From the NCBI GenBank assembly GCA_003249625.1, contig QKII01000468.1:1-6790 (forward strand): DNA of 6,790 nucleotides, in the 5' to 3' direction. The first letter of the stretch is position 1; the number at the start of each line of letters is the position of its first letter. Below the pieces are notes generated by a model. That model did no database searches. It had not been told where the DNA came from and was given only the letters and a program-made list of their open reading frames with translations. The position numbers were made by a program, and so were the translations under genes. This document shows, in pieces, positions 1-6,790 of the stretch. The DNA is from Propionivibrio sp. (GTDB taxonomy: Bacteria; Pseudomonadota; Gammaproteobacteria; Burkholderiales; Rhodocyclaceae).

Positions 1-729
1 GGGCCTGAAGGGTTCTGGAACCGCCGCTGGCAGATTGCCGAGTGTTCCGGTGAACACGTAGTGATGAGCCTTGTTTCGCCGGACGGCGACCAAGGCTTCC
101 CAGGGACTTTGCACGCGTCGGTCAGTGTCCGGGTGCAGGGGGCGTCAGCCGTCAGCATCGACTACGAGGCGAGTGTTGATATGCCGTGTCCGGTCAATCT
201 CACCAACCACGCCTACTTCAACCTTGATGGAGTGGTGAGCGACATCCGCCGTCACCGTTTGCAAATCAACGCCGGTCATTACCTGCCGGTGGGTCCGGAA
301 CTGATCCCGAAGGGAAATCTGGCACCGGTGGACGGGACGGGCTTCGACTTCCGTCGCGAGAAGCCGATCGGTCAGGATTTCTTGTGCGACGCCCAGCAGG
401 AAATTGCTCGGGGATACGATCATGCCTACCTGCTCGATCCGGAGTGCCAGATGCTGACCCGGGCCGCGGCGACGCTGGTGGCGGGGGACGGCGTGCTGGC
501 GATGGATGTGTTTACCACCAAGCCGGCGCTGCAGTTCTACAGCGGCAACTACCTCGACGGCGTGCCGGCACGGGACGGAGGCAGTTATGCCGCCTGTCAG
601 GGCGTGGCGCTGGAAACACAGTTCCTGCCGGACAGCCCGCATCATCCCGAATGGCCACAGCCGAGCTGCTGGCTCCGACCGGGCGAAACCTATCGGCACA
701 AGACCGTTTTGTCGTTTCGGGCCGGGTGA
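1..729 (+). CDS. galM: Aldose 1-epimerase (galactose mutarotase), 5'-truncated by window edge
   Basis: The enzyme interconverts alpha and beta anomers of aldoses such as galactose and glucose, normally in the cytoplasm ahead of sugar kinases. The frame is open from base 1, so the true start lies upstream; 242 residues are visible against roughly 340-350 for the family, so about 100 N-terminal residues are missing. In fragment numbering the catalytic-type residues are present: the His of the NLTNHAYFNL motif (His70, codon 208-210), the Asp of GYDHAYLL (Asp140, codon 418-420) and the general-base Glu of ALETQFLPDSPHHPEWP (Glu205, codon 613-615). The family motifs SPDGDQGFPG and LQFYSGNYLDG also match. 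The C-terminus appears complete. It is separated from nadE by 91 bp with no clear terminator, and no galactose operon genes are visible here, so its operon context is unknown. Family assignment is firm; exact sugar preference is not visible. Confidence 0.93.
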   Translation, partial: GPEGFWNRRWQIAECSGEHVVMSLVSPDGDQGFPGTLHASVSVRVQGASAVSIDYEASVDMPCPVNLTNHAYFNLDGVVSDIRRHRLQINAGHYLPVGPELIPKGNLAPVDGTGFDFRREKPIGQDFLCDAQQEIARGYDHAYLLDPECQMLTRAAATLVAGDGVLAMDVFTTKPALQFYSGNYLDGVPARDGGSYAACQGVALETQFLPDSPHHPEWPQPSCWLRPGETYRHKTVLSFRAG

Positions 730-747
730 TAAATCAAGCAGCGTAAC

Positions 748-757
748 GGGGGGGGGG
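748..757 (+). repeat. Homopolymer run of ten G between galM and nadE
   Basis: An uninterrupted G10 tract lies in the 91-bp intergenic region, about 50 bp upstream of the best -10 hexamer for nadE. Tracts of this length are prone to strand slippage. Because it lies outside any coding region, length change could only affect promoter geometry or an activator site, and this position is upstream of where a -35 box would sit. It could be neutral, or an assembly length error. Confidence 0.85.
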
Positions 758-784
758 AGCAGCCGAAACAGGCGCTGGTTGCGG

Positions 785-813
785 TTCTGCCGGCATCGAC
801 TATCGTTTATAGT
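785..813 (+). promoter_or_regulatory. Candidate nadE promoter abutting the start codon
   Basis: TATAGT at 808-813 is a good -10 hexamer (five of six to TATAAT). The matching -35 position 17 bp upstream (TTCTGC, 785-790) is poor, so an activator or an extended contact may be needed. The predicted transcription start is at about 820, directly at the nadE ATG, which would give a leaderless message. An overlapping alternative uses TTGCGG (779-784) and TATCGT (801-806), spacer 16, with a start near 813. Neither is certain. Confidence 0.35.
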
Positions 814-820
814 TACGCCT

Positions 821-2431
821 ATGCCACTCAAGATAGCCATTGCCCAAATGAATGCCGTGGTCGGCGATATCGCCGGCAATGCGGCCCGAATCGTCGACTT
901 CGCCCGCCGCGCCAAGGCGCAGGGTGCGGATGTCATGTTAACCCCCGAGCTTGCGCTGTGCGGCTACCCGCCGGAAGACCTGCTGCTTCGGACGGATTTC
1001 TACGCGGCTTGTGCCGAAGCATTGACTGCGCTGGCCGGCGAGTTGCCGGATCTGCCCGTGATCGTTGGCCATCCGTTGGCCGAGAACGGGCGCTTCTTCA
1101 ACGCTGCTACCTTGCTTTCCGGGGGCGCGTTGACAGCAACTTATCGCAAGCAGCGTTTGCCGAATTACGAAGTGTTCGATGAGGAGCGCTATTTCGATTC
1201 GGGTGAAACGCCTTGCGTCGTGACACTCAATGGCGTGCGCTGCGGTATCAACGTTTGTGCGGATGTATGGGAAGCGGGCGCGGCCGACCTGGCCAAAGCG
1301 GCTGGTGCGGAGATCCTGCTGGTGCTCAACGCCTCGCCCTACCACATCGGTAAACAGTCGTTGCGTGCCGAGGTGCTGCGTGAGCGCATCGCCGCGACCG
1401 GACTGCCGGTGGTTTACGCCAATCTGGTCGGAGGACAAGATGAACTCGTGTTTGACGGTGGTTCGTTCGTCCTCGACTCACAAGGGGCCGTACGTTGCCA
1501 GTTGCCGAAGTTCGAGGAAGCCCTGGAGATCGTGCAGGTCGTTGATGGCGAGCCGCAGCCGGGCGTCTTTGTTCCCGATCAGGAAAACGAGGCAGAGATC
1601 TATCGTGCGCTGGTCCTCGGCGTGCGCGACTATCTCGGCAAGAACGGTTTCCCCGGGGCGATTATCGGCCTGTCGGGCGGAATCGACTCGGCGCTGACGC
1701 TGTGCGTCGCGGTCGACGCGCTGGGCGCGGACAAGGTGCGGGCGGTGATGATGCCGTCGCCGTATACCGCCGAAATCAGCCTGGCTGATTCACGCGACAT
1801 GATCCGCCGCCTCGGCGTCCGCTACGACGAAATTCCGATCGAGCCGGCGATGAGTACCTTTGCCGCGATGCTCGAAAAGGAATTTTCCGGGTTGCCGGCA
1901 GATACGACCGAAGAAAACCTGCAGGCGCGCATCCGTGGGATGATTCTGATGGCCCTGTCGAACAAGACGGGTTCGCTGGTGCTGACCACCGGCAACAAGT
2001 CCGAGATGGCGGTCGGCTACTGCACACTTTACGGCGACATGGCTGGTGGTTTCGCGGTGATCAAGGATCTTGTCAAGACGCTGGTCTACCGCATTTCGCG
2101 CTGGCGCAACACCGTCAGCGACGTCATCCCGGAGCGGATCATCACCCGGCCGCCGTCGGCCGAACTGAAGCCGGGGCAGACCGACCAGGACAGTCTTCCG
2201 CCGTACGACATCCTCGACGCTATTGTCGAGGCCTACATGGAGCAGGATCTCAGTCCGCGCGAGATCATTGCCAATGGCTATGCCGAAGCCGACGTGCGTC
2301 GCGTCGTGCGCCTGTTGAAGATCAGCGAATACAAGCGCCGGCAAGCGCCGATCGGGATTCGTGTGACGCAGCGAGGTTTCGGCAAGGATTGGCGTTACCC
2401 GATCACCAATCGCTATCGTGATCCGTATTGA
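821..2431 (+). CDS. nadE: Glutamine-dependent NAD+ synthetase
   Basis: Catalyses the last step of NAD+ synthesis, amidating nicotinic acid adenine dinucleotide with ATP and ammonia taken from glutamine. At 536 aa it has the usual two-domain length. Residues about 1-265 are a nitrilase-type glutaminase with the Glu-Lys-Cys triad visible as Glu43 (TPELALCGYPPEDLL), Lys110 (YRKQRLPNYEVFDE) and Cys146 (CGINVCADVW). Residues about 266-536 are the synthetase with the ATP PP-loop LSGGIDSA (284-291) and the TTGNKSEMAVGYCTLYGDMAGG motif split around residues 389-410. The ATG was chosen because MPLKIAIAQMNAVVGDIAGN is the conserved family N-terminus; the open frame runs further upstream but that part resembles no domain and overlaps galM. 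There is no Shine-Dalgarno before this ATG. glnB follows after 46 bp on the same strand with no terminator between, suggesting co-transcription. Confidence 0.96.
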   Translation: MPLKIAIAQMNAVVGDIAGNAARIVDFARRAKAQGADVMLTPELALCGYPPEDLLLRTDFYAACAEALTALAGELPDLPVIVGHPLAENGRFFNAATLLSGGALTATYRKQRLPNYEVFDEERYFDSGETPCVVTLNGVRCGINVCADVWEAGAADLAKAAGAEILLVLNASPYHIGKQSLRAEVLRERIAATGLPVVYANLVGGQDELVFDGGSFVLDSQGAVRCQLPKFEEALEIVQVVDGEPQPGVFVPDQENEAEIYRALVLGVRDYLGKNGFPGAIIGLSGGIDSALTLCVAVDALGADKVRAVMMPSPYTAEISLADSRDMIRRLGVRYDEIPIEPAMSTFAAMLEKEFSGLPADTTEENLQARIRGMILMALSNKTGSLVLTTGNKSEMAVGYCTLYGDMAGGFAVIKDLVKTLVYRISRWRNTVSDVIPERIITRPPSAELKPGQTDQDSLPPYDILDAIVEAYMEQDLSPREIIANGYAEADVRRVVRLLKISEYKRRQAPIGIRVTQRGFGKDWRYPITNRYRDPY

Positions 2432-2447
2432 TCTGATACGATCCTGA

Positions 2448-2816
<369 letters not shown>

Positions 2817-2834
2817 ACCAAGTCCCATACCAAT

Positions 2835-2860
2835 AAAAAGCCCGCTGTTGCGGGCTTTTT
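2835..2860 (+). terminator. Rho-independent terminator after glnB
   Basis: A perfect stem pairs AAAAAGCCCGC (2835-2845) with GCGGGCTTTTT (2850-2860) around the loop TGTT, giving 11 bp with a U-tract on the 3' side. It lies 18 bp after the glnB stop. The A-tract on the other arm makes it symmetrical, but no - strand gene runs into it, so it is best read as ending nadE-glnB transcription. Confidence 0.92.
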
Positions 2861-2872
2861 AGTTCGATTTTG

Positions 2873-2894
2873 TGAATAATCTCTTTCTTATTCA
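2873..2894. repeat. Perfect 7-bp inverted repeat upstream of the response-regulator promoter
   Basis: TGAATAA (2873-2879) and TTATTCA (2888-2894) are exact reverse complements separated by 8 bases. The dyad centre is about 51 bp upstream of the predicted transcription start and directly upstream of the -35 box, a position typical of an activator site. It lies in an AT-rich island. It has no downstream T-run and is AT-rich, so it is unlikely to be a terminator. The binding protein is unknown. Confidence 0.5.
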
Positions 2895-2899
2895 TATTG

Positions 2900-2928
2900 T
2901 TGCAGTTGTAATCTCAAGACAGTATCAT
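2900..2928 (+). promoter_or_regulatory. Sigma-70-type promoter for the FixJ-type regulator
   Basis: TTGCAG (2900-2905) and TATCAT (2923-2928) are separated by an optimal 17-bp spacer; the -10 matches five of six consensus positions and the -35 three of six. The predicted start near 2935 gives a leader of about 50 nt before the regulator ATG. The upstream terminator isolates this promoter from nadE-glnB, and the surrounding AT-richness supports a promoter region. Confidence 0.6.
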
Positions 2929-2947
2929 CATGGTTCGTTGGGCCTGA

Positions 2948-2977
2948 ATGATTTTTTTTCGCAACTCCTTAGCGTGA
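2948..2977 (+). other. Possible 9-codon leader ORF with a T8 run
   Basis: Within the predicted leader, ATG at 2948 opens a frame encoding MIFFRNSLA and stops seven bases before the regulator ATG. It contains a run of eight T (2952-2959). The regulator start lacks an obvious Shine-Dalgarno, so translational coupling from this mini-ORF is conceivable. A frame this short is expected by chance, and its own ribosome site is weak, so this is tentative. Confidence 0.15.
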
Positions 2978-2984
2978 CCCTCCG

Positions 2985-3638
2985 ATGAATTCCAGACAGT
3001 CCGAGCGAACGACCCCCAAGGTTCACCTGATCGACGACGATCCGATGGTGACGTTCCTGCTGGTCGATCTGGTTGAGTCGGTTGATCTGCCCTATGTCGT
3101 TTATCCCAGCGCCGTAAAATTCCTGGAGCAGGAGGGCCTGGATAGCTTGCAGGGGTGTATCGTCAGCGACCTGCGCATGCCGGGAATGAGTGGCCTGGAA
3201 TTGCAGGAGACGTTGCACCGTCGTGAAATCAACCTGCCGATAATCTTCATCTCGGCGTACGCCGAAGTCCAGACCGTAGTTCGTGCGATGCGTGGTGGCG
3301 CGCTCGATTTTTTCCAGAAACCCTTTTCTTCGCAGGAACTGGTTGAACGTATCCAGGACGGCTTGCGCATCGACAAGCAGCGGGCCGATCTTTTGCGGCG
3401 AAACCGTGAGATCGGCGAACGTGTGGCGCAATTGACAACCCGCGAGAAGGAAGTCCTGCAGGGGATCTTCGAAGGAAAGATCACCAAGGTCATCGCTGAC
3501 GAACTGGGTATCGGGGTGAGAACTGCAGAGTCCTATCGGCAACTGATCATGCAAAAACTGCAGGCTGGTTCGGTCGCCGAACTGGTACGTACCGTCATCG
3601 ACGTGATGCCGCTGGTACCGCAACGCTCATCGGAATGA
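2985..3638 (+). CDS. FixJ/NarL-type response regulator (REC + LuxR-type HTH)
   Basis: A two-component output protein expected to bind DNA when phosphorylated. Residues about 11-125 are a receiver domain with the acidic pocket Asp17-Asp18-Asp19, phosphoacceptor Asp62 (VSDLRMPGMSG), Ser90 in place of the usual Thr, and Lys112 (FFQKPF). Residues about 148-208 are a LuxR/FixJ-type helix-turn-helix (LTTREKEVLQGIFEGK, then GIGVRTAESYRQLIMQKL and SVAELVR). The 217-aa length and the linker fit the FixJ/TodT group. In the recognition helix the common TVExHR pattern is TAESYR here, with Val to Ala and His to Tyr changes. The start gives a normal N-terminus before the receiver, but no clear Shine-Dalgarno precedes it. 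It has its own promoter and runs tail-to-tail into a hybrid kinase 18 bp away, which is the most likely phosphodonor by position. Target genes are unknown. Confidence 0.92.
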   Translation: MNSRQSERTTPKVHLIDDDPMVTFLLVDLVESVDLPYVVYPSAVKFLEQEGLDSLQGCIVSDLRMPGMSGLELQETLHRREINLPIIFISAYAEVQTVVRAMRGGALDFFQKPFSSQELVERIQDGLRIDKQRADLLRRNREIGERVAQLTTREKEVLQGIFEGKITKVIADELGIGVRTAESYRQLIMQKLQAGSVAELVRTVIDVMPLVPQRSSE

Positions 3639-3656
3639 TTGCTGCTTCCGGGCGCG

Positions 3657-6600
3657 TTAGTCGGCCTCAATAGCGCCTGCCTTGGTGTTTTGCAATTCAA
3701 GAAGGGCGCGTTCGTAGTCGAAGACCTCGATCGCCGCGAGCAACGCCTCGGCGGATTTTCCCAGCGCTGCCAGGAGGTTTGCACTTTCCCTTCTTGCGAA
3801 TTCGGTGGCTTTTATGTCGCCATCGCGCAACAGCTTCTCAAGTTGTAGCAACATGTGCTGGCTGCGAGGACCGGGAGAGGTGATAGGCGCAGGATTGGAG
3901 GAGTCGCTTTTTGCGACGGAGGGGGGTGTTGTGATCCCCACGCCGGTGTTGTCCAACCCTTCGACAAGTTCATGGAAAGGGTCTTCAAGCGCCGTCAGGC
4001 AGCCGAACAGCGCGTGCTGATTGTTTTCGCCCTTGCGTACTGTTTCGAGCAGCGACATGGCCATGGTTGAGACCTTCATGGCGCCGATCAGGCCCGCTGC
4101 GCCCTTAAGCGAGTGAGTGACGTGCTCAACCCTCTTCAGATCGCTTTCTGCGAGAGCGGCGGAAATCCTGTCGAGGTCGCCGCGATGTTCCTGCAGGAAG
4201 ATCCTGATGAGTTGCCAGAATTTGTCCTCGTTGTTGCGCACCCGGGCCAGTCCGGCATCGATGTCGATCCACGTTGCGCCGGCGAGCTGTTTGCTCAGGC
4301 ATGATTCCGGTAATGCAGCCAGGGACGGTTCAGGGGGGGGGGATGCAGTTTGCTGTTTCGTCATTTCAGCCTCCTCAGTACGTGGCAGCCAACGGAGCAG
4401 CACAGCGTACAGTTTTTCGGGATCGACCGGTTTTGCGACGAAGTCGTTCATTCCGGCCTCAAAGCATGCCCGTCGGTCTTCCTCATAGGCATTGGCGGTC
4501 ATGGCCAGAATTGGCGTTGCCGCGCGGCCGGGAAGCTTGCGGATTAGGCGTGTGGCCTCCTGTCCGTTCATGACCGGCATCTGCACATCCATGAGTACGA
4601 GGTCGTACGGTGTGGTGCGGATCATGTCCACGGCCTCGCGGCCGTTGTGTGCAGAGTCCACCTGCATTCCGGCGCCGTGCAGCAGAAGCCGGGCAACTTC
4701 AAGATTTACCTCGACGTCGTCGGCCAGCAGGACTCGCGCACCCCCATGCTTCTCGCGTAGCTCTTGCTCGCGGTCATCGGGATGGGTTGCGCTGACATTG
4801 GGCATGATGCCGCGGCCACGTTGCAGGCGCGCGGTGAACCAGAACGTACTCCCCTGTCCCAAGTGGCTTTCGACGCCGACATCGCCGCCCATCAGGCGAG
4901 CAAGCCGCTGCGTGATTGCTAGACCAAGCCCGGTGCCGCCGTAACGCCGTGTGATCGACGTGTCGGCCTGCTCGAAGGCACTGAAAATTCCTTCGATCTT
5001 TTCAGGGGAAATGCCGATGCCGGTGTCTTCGACAAGGAAGCGTACAACCATGCACTCCGCTTCCTCGGACAGAAGCTCCGTACGGATCGAGATATGTCCG
5101 TGCTCGGTGAACTTGACGGCATTGGCGCTGTAGTTGAGCAGTGCCTGCCGCAGTCGCGTTGGATCGCCGCGCAGCCAGAGGGGTACGCCGCCGAGGTTGA
5201 TCGAAATGGGAAGCCGCTTCTCGCGGAGTTCATTGGCAAGCATCGAGCGTACGCTGTCGGTGATGCTGTTCAGCAGGAAGTCGGTTTCTTCCAATTCCAT
5301 CCGGCCGGATTCGATCTTTGACAGGTCGAGGATATTGTTGATCAACGCCAGCAGATGGTTTGCGGCCGAATCAATCTTGTCCAGACGTTCCATCTGGCGG
5401 GCGGTTGGGGCACTGTTGCGCAGCAGGTGCGTGAGGCCGACGATCGCGTTCATCGGTGTGCGGATTTCGTGGCTCATGTTGGCCAGGAAAGCGCTCTTTG
5501 CGATGTTGGCGGCTTCGGCGTTAACACGGGCTTCGGCCAGTTGTTTCGTGCGTTCCTCGACGACCTCTTCCAGGTGGAAGCGGTACTTGTCAAGTTCAGC
5601 GCCCAGGCGCTTTCTTTCGGTGATATCCTCCTTGACGGCGACATAATGGCTGATCTGGCCGTCGGCCTGACGGATTGGCGTGACGATGGAGAATTCAACG
5701 AATTGTGTTCCGTCTTTGCGCCGATTATGGAATTCGCCTTTCCAGGATTCGCCCCGCAGCAGCGCGGTCCACATCGCCAGAAAATTTGCCGGCGGTGTCA
5801 GGCCGGATTGGAGAATCCGCGGATTCTTGCCGAGCGCTTCCTCGCGTGTATATCCCGTATGTCTTACGAATGCCGCATTGACGTATTCGATGGCGCCGGT
5901 GGTATCGGTTATCACGATCGACTCGGGACTCTGTTCGACAGCTTCGGACAGAATTCGCAGGCTTTGCTCCATCGTCTTTTGTAACGTGATATCGGTTAGC
6001 GTCAGACGGATGGCGGCGGACTTGTCGGTTGAGGACTGCAAGGTGCTTGTTGCGTTTACGTAGATGACGCTTCCATTGCTGCGGCGCAGGGTCAGTTCCT
6101 CCTTGCGCCGCTTGCTGGCGTGGGCGAAATCATCCAGAAATTGTTTCCACTGTGCGACGCAAACGGTGTCAACGAAAGTGGCAAAATCCTTTCCGATCAG
6201 CGCCTCCGTACCAACGGCGAGCATCGCTGTGCCCATGAGGTTAACACGCTGGATAATTCCCTCGGTGGAAATAGCGAAGTAGGCGACCGGGGCATGCTCG
6301 TAAAGGTCTACATACCCCCGACGCGACTCTTCGAGCGCCGCCTTGGTGTTCAGCAAGTCCTCGTTCTGCCGGGACAGTTCAGTCTGGTTGCTTTTCAGTT
6401 GTGCGTTGGCGATGTTCAACGCCATCTCGTGCATTTTTCGGGGCGTGATGTCTTGTGCCGTGACGAACAGATAGTCGAGCGTGCCATCCGCCTTTCGCGT
6501 TGCCTTGATCTCTGTGTTGATAAAGATGACTGAGCCGTCTTTGCGGATGATGCGGTGCTCAAAGTCGATAAAATCGGTTTCCCCAGTACGGATTTTCTGC

Positions 6601-6790
6601 ACCTTGGCAGCGACGGCGGCGAGATCGTCGGGATGAAGAAGTTCCAGCACGACTTTCCCCAAGAGTTCATCGCGAGAAAAGCCGGAAAGGCGGCAGCACT
6701 GCTCGTTGATCCTCAGAATGCGCCGGCTTTTTGCGCTCAAGATCGCCATGCCGATGAAGGTATGGTCGAAGAGTTTTGAGAGCAGTTCAT
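3657..6790 (-). CDS. Multi-PAS hybrid sensor histidine kinase with REC and Hpt domains, N-terminus beyond window
   Basis: A phosphorelay sensor kinase; 1043 residues are visible. The frame stays open to the window edge and reads [17 protein letters not shown], the start of a PAS domain, so the Met at 6749 is internal and the true start lies outside. Numbering from that Met: PAS1 (to about 104), a helical linker, PAS2 (143-255), PAS3 (265-378, with NPRILQSG and NRRKDG), a coiled coil (380-415), HisKA with His427 ([12 protein letters not shown]), HATPase with Asn539/Asn543, DTGIGI (575-580) and GGTGLGL (604-610), a receiver with Asp677/Asp678, phosphoacceptor Asp721 ([11 protein letters not shown]), Thr751 and Lys773, then Hpt with His879 ([13 protein letters not shown]). 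A Pro/Ser-rich linker leads to a final helical segment (964-1030). All catalytic residues are present. No membrane segment is visible in this part. The signal sensed is unknown; the likely partner is the convergent FixJ-type regulator. The REC-Hpt linker carries an internal ribosome site and a C10 tract. Confidence 0.95.
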   Translation of the reverse strand, partial: ELLSKLFDHTFIGMAILSAKSRRILRINEQCCRLSGFSRDELLGKVVLELLHPDDLAAVAAKVQKIRTGETDFIDFEHRIIRKDGSVIFINTEIKATRKADGTLDYLFVTAQDITPRKMHEMALNIANAQLKSNQTELSRQNEDLLNTKAALEESRRGYVDLYEHAPVAYFAISTEGIIQRVNLMGTAMLAVGTEALIGKDFATFVDTVCVAQWKQFLDDFAHASKRRKEELTLRRSNGSVIYVNATSTLQSSTDKSAAIRLTLTDITLQKTMEQSLRILSEAVEQSPESIVITDTTGAIEYVNAAFVRHTGYTREEALGKNPRILQSGLTPPANFLAMWTALLRGESWKGEFHNRRKDGTQFVEFSIVTPIRQADGQISHYVAVKEDITERKRLGAELDKYRFHLEEVVEERTKQLAEARVNAEAANIAKSAFLANMSHEIRTPMNAIVGLTHLLRNSAPTARQMERLDKIDSAANHLLALINNILDLSKIESGRMELEETDFLLNSITDSVRSMLANELREKRLPISINLGGVPLWLRGDPTRLRQALLNYSANAVKFTEHGHISIRTELLSEEAECMVVRFLVEDTGIGISPEKIEGIFSAFEQADTSITRRYGGTGLGLAITQRLARLMGGDVGVESHLGQGSTFWFTARLQRGRGIMPNVSATHPDDREQELREKHGGARVLLADDVEVNLEVARLLLHGAGMQVDSAHNGREAVDMIRTTPYDLVLMDVQMPVMNGQEATRLIRKLPGRAATPILAMTANAYEEDRRACFEAGMNDFVAKPVDPEKLYAVLLRWLPRTEEAEMTKQQTASPPPEPSLAALPESCLSKQLAGATWIDIDAGLARVRNNEDKFWQLIRIFLQEHRGDLDRISAALAESDLKRVEHVTHSLKGAAGLIGAMKVSTMAMSLLETVRKGENNQHALFGCLTALEDPFHELVEGLDNTGVGITTPPSVAKSDSSNPAPITSPGPRSQHMLLQLEKLLRDGDIKATEFARRESANLLAALGKSAEALLAAIEVFDYERALLELQNTKAGAIEAD
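4333..4342 (-). repeat. C10 homopolymer in the REC-Hpt linker of the hybrid kinase
   Basis: Ten consecutive C on the coding strand encode the Ser-Pro-Pro-Pro of the linker (codons TCC CCC CCC CCT). At this length the frame is open. With eleven C the next codon is TGA; with nine C translation ends at TGA (4297-4295) after 12 further codons. Either change removes Hpt and the C-terminal helical segment and leaves HK-REC whole. This is the structure of a slippage-prone contingency tract, though variation has not been observed here. Confidence 0.85.
4362..4375 (-). promoter_or_regulatory. Internal Shine-Dalgarno and ATG at the REC-Hpt junction
   Basis: On the kinase coding strand AGGAGG (4375-4370) lies five bases before an in-frame ATG (4364-4362), a near-ideal ribosome site that could start a 235-residue free Hpt protein (residues 796-1030). 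Out-of-frame stops sit exactly here: TGA at 4377-4375 overlapping the Shine-Dalgarno, and TGA at 4363-4361 overlapping the ATG as ATGA. The arrangement resembles a coupled gene junction embedded in a continuous frame. Use in the cell is inferred only. Confidence 0.45.

Noticed and set aside
758..800. Terminator after galM
   Set aside because: Short complementary pieces around CCG/CGG exist but the stem is broken and no T-run follows.
506..820. N-terminal extension of nadE to an earlier ATG
   Set aside because: The extra residues overlap galM in another frame, include the G10 run, and are not part of the NadE family; the conserved N-terminus begins at 821.
145..936. Long open frame on the - strand over galM and the nadE start
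   Set aside because: It is antisense to well-supported enzymes, has no recognisable domain, and its composition is explained by the codon bias of the + strand genes.
3639..3656. A bidirectional terminator between the convergent regulator and kinase genes
   Set aside because: The 18-bp gap has no convincing stem and no T-run on either strand.
6747..6749. ATG at 6749 as the true start of the hybrid kinase
   Set aside because: The frame continues to the window edge with [13 protein letters not shown], which completes the first PAS domain, so the start is outside the window.

Overview
The window looks like chromosomal DNA of a GC-rich betaproteobacterium, most likely from the Rhodocyclales (Azoarcus, Dechloromonas or Accumulibacter-like). 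This is inferred from codon use, the linkage of a glutamine-dependent NAD+ synthetase with a P-II gene, and the style of the large multi-PAS hybrid kinase. No phage, transposon, tRNA, rRNA or CRISPR signal was seen.

Layout. (1) The left edge cuts into an aldose 1-epimerase (galM) gene on the + strand; about its last 242 codons are present. (2) A 91-bp gap holding a run of ten G leads to nadE (536 aa, + strand). (3) 46 bp later comes glnB, the P-II nitrogen regulator (112 aa), closed by a strong intrinsic terminator. (4) An AT-rich island of about 125 bp (33 G+C in the 100 bases from 2861) carries a perfect inverted repeat and a good sigma-70-type promoter. It precedes a FixJ/NarL-type response regulator (217 aa, + strand). 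(5) Facing it, with only 18 bp between the stop codons, is a very large hybrid histidine kinase on the - strand. It reads PAS-PAS-PAS-HisKA-HATPase-REC-Hpt plus a C-terminal helical extension, and its start lies beyond the right edge.

How they may work together. NadE makes NAD+ using glutamine nitrogen and P-II reports the glutamine/2-oxoglutarate state. P-II control of a glutamine-dependent NadE is documented in Azospirillum brasilense, so the nadE-glnB linkage is functionally sensible. The kinase and the FixJ-type regulator form a plausible phosphorelay (His-Asp-His-Asp), with the Hpt domain able to pass phosphate to the separate regulator; pairing is inferred from position only.

The most interesting spot is the REC-Hpt junction of the kinase. 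It contains a near-perfect internal Shine-Dalgarno (AGGAGG) five bases before an in-frame ATG, with stop codons in both other frames around it, so a free Hpt protein could be made. Ten codons into that internal frame lies an uninterrupted C10 tract. Gain or loss of one C would end translation before the Hpt domain, so the locus has the form of a phase-variable switch on the phosphotransfer domain. This is a hypothesis from sequence alone.
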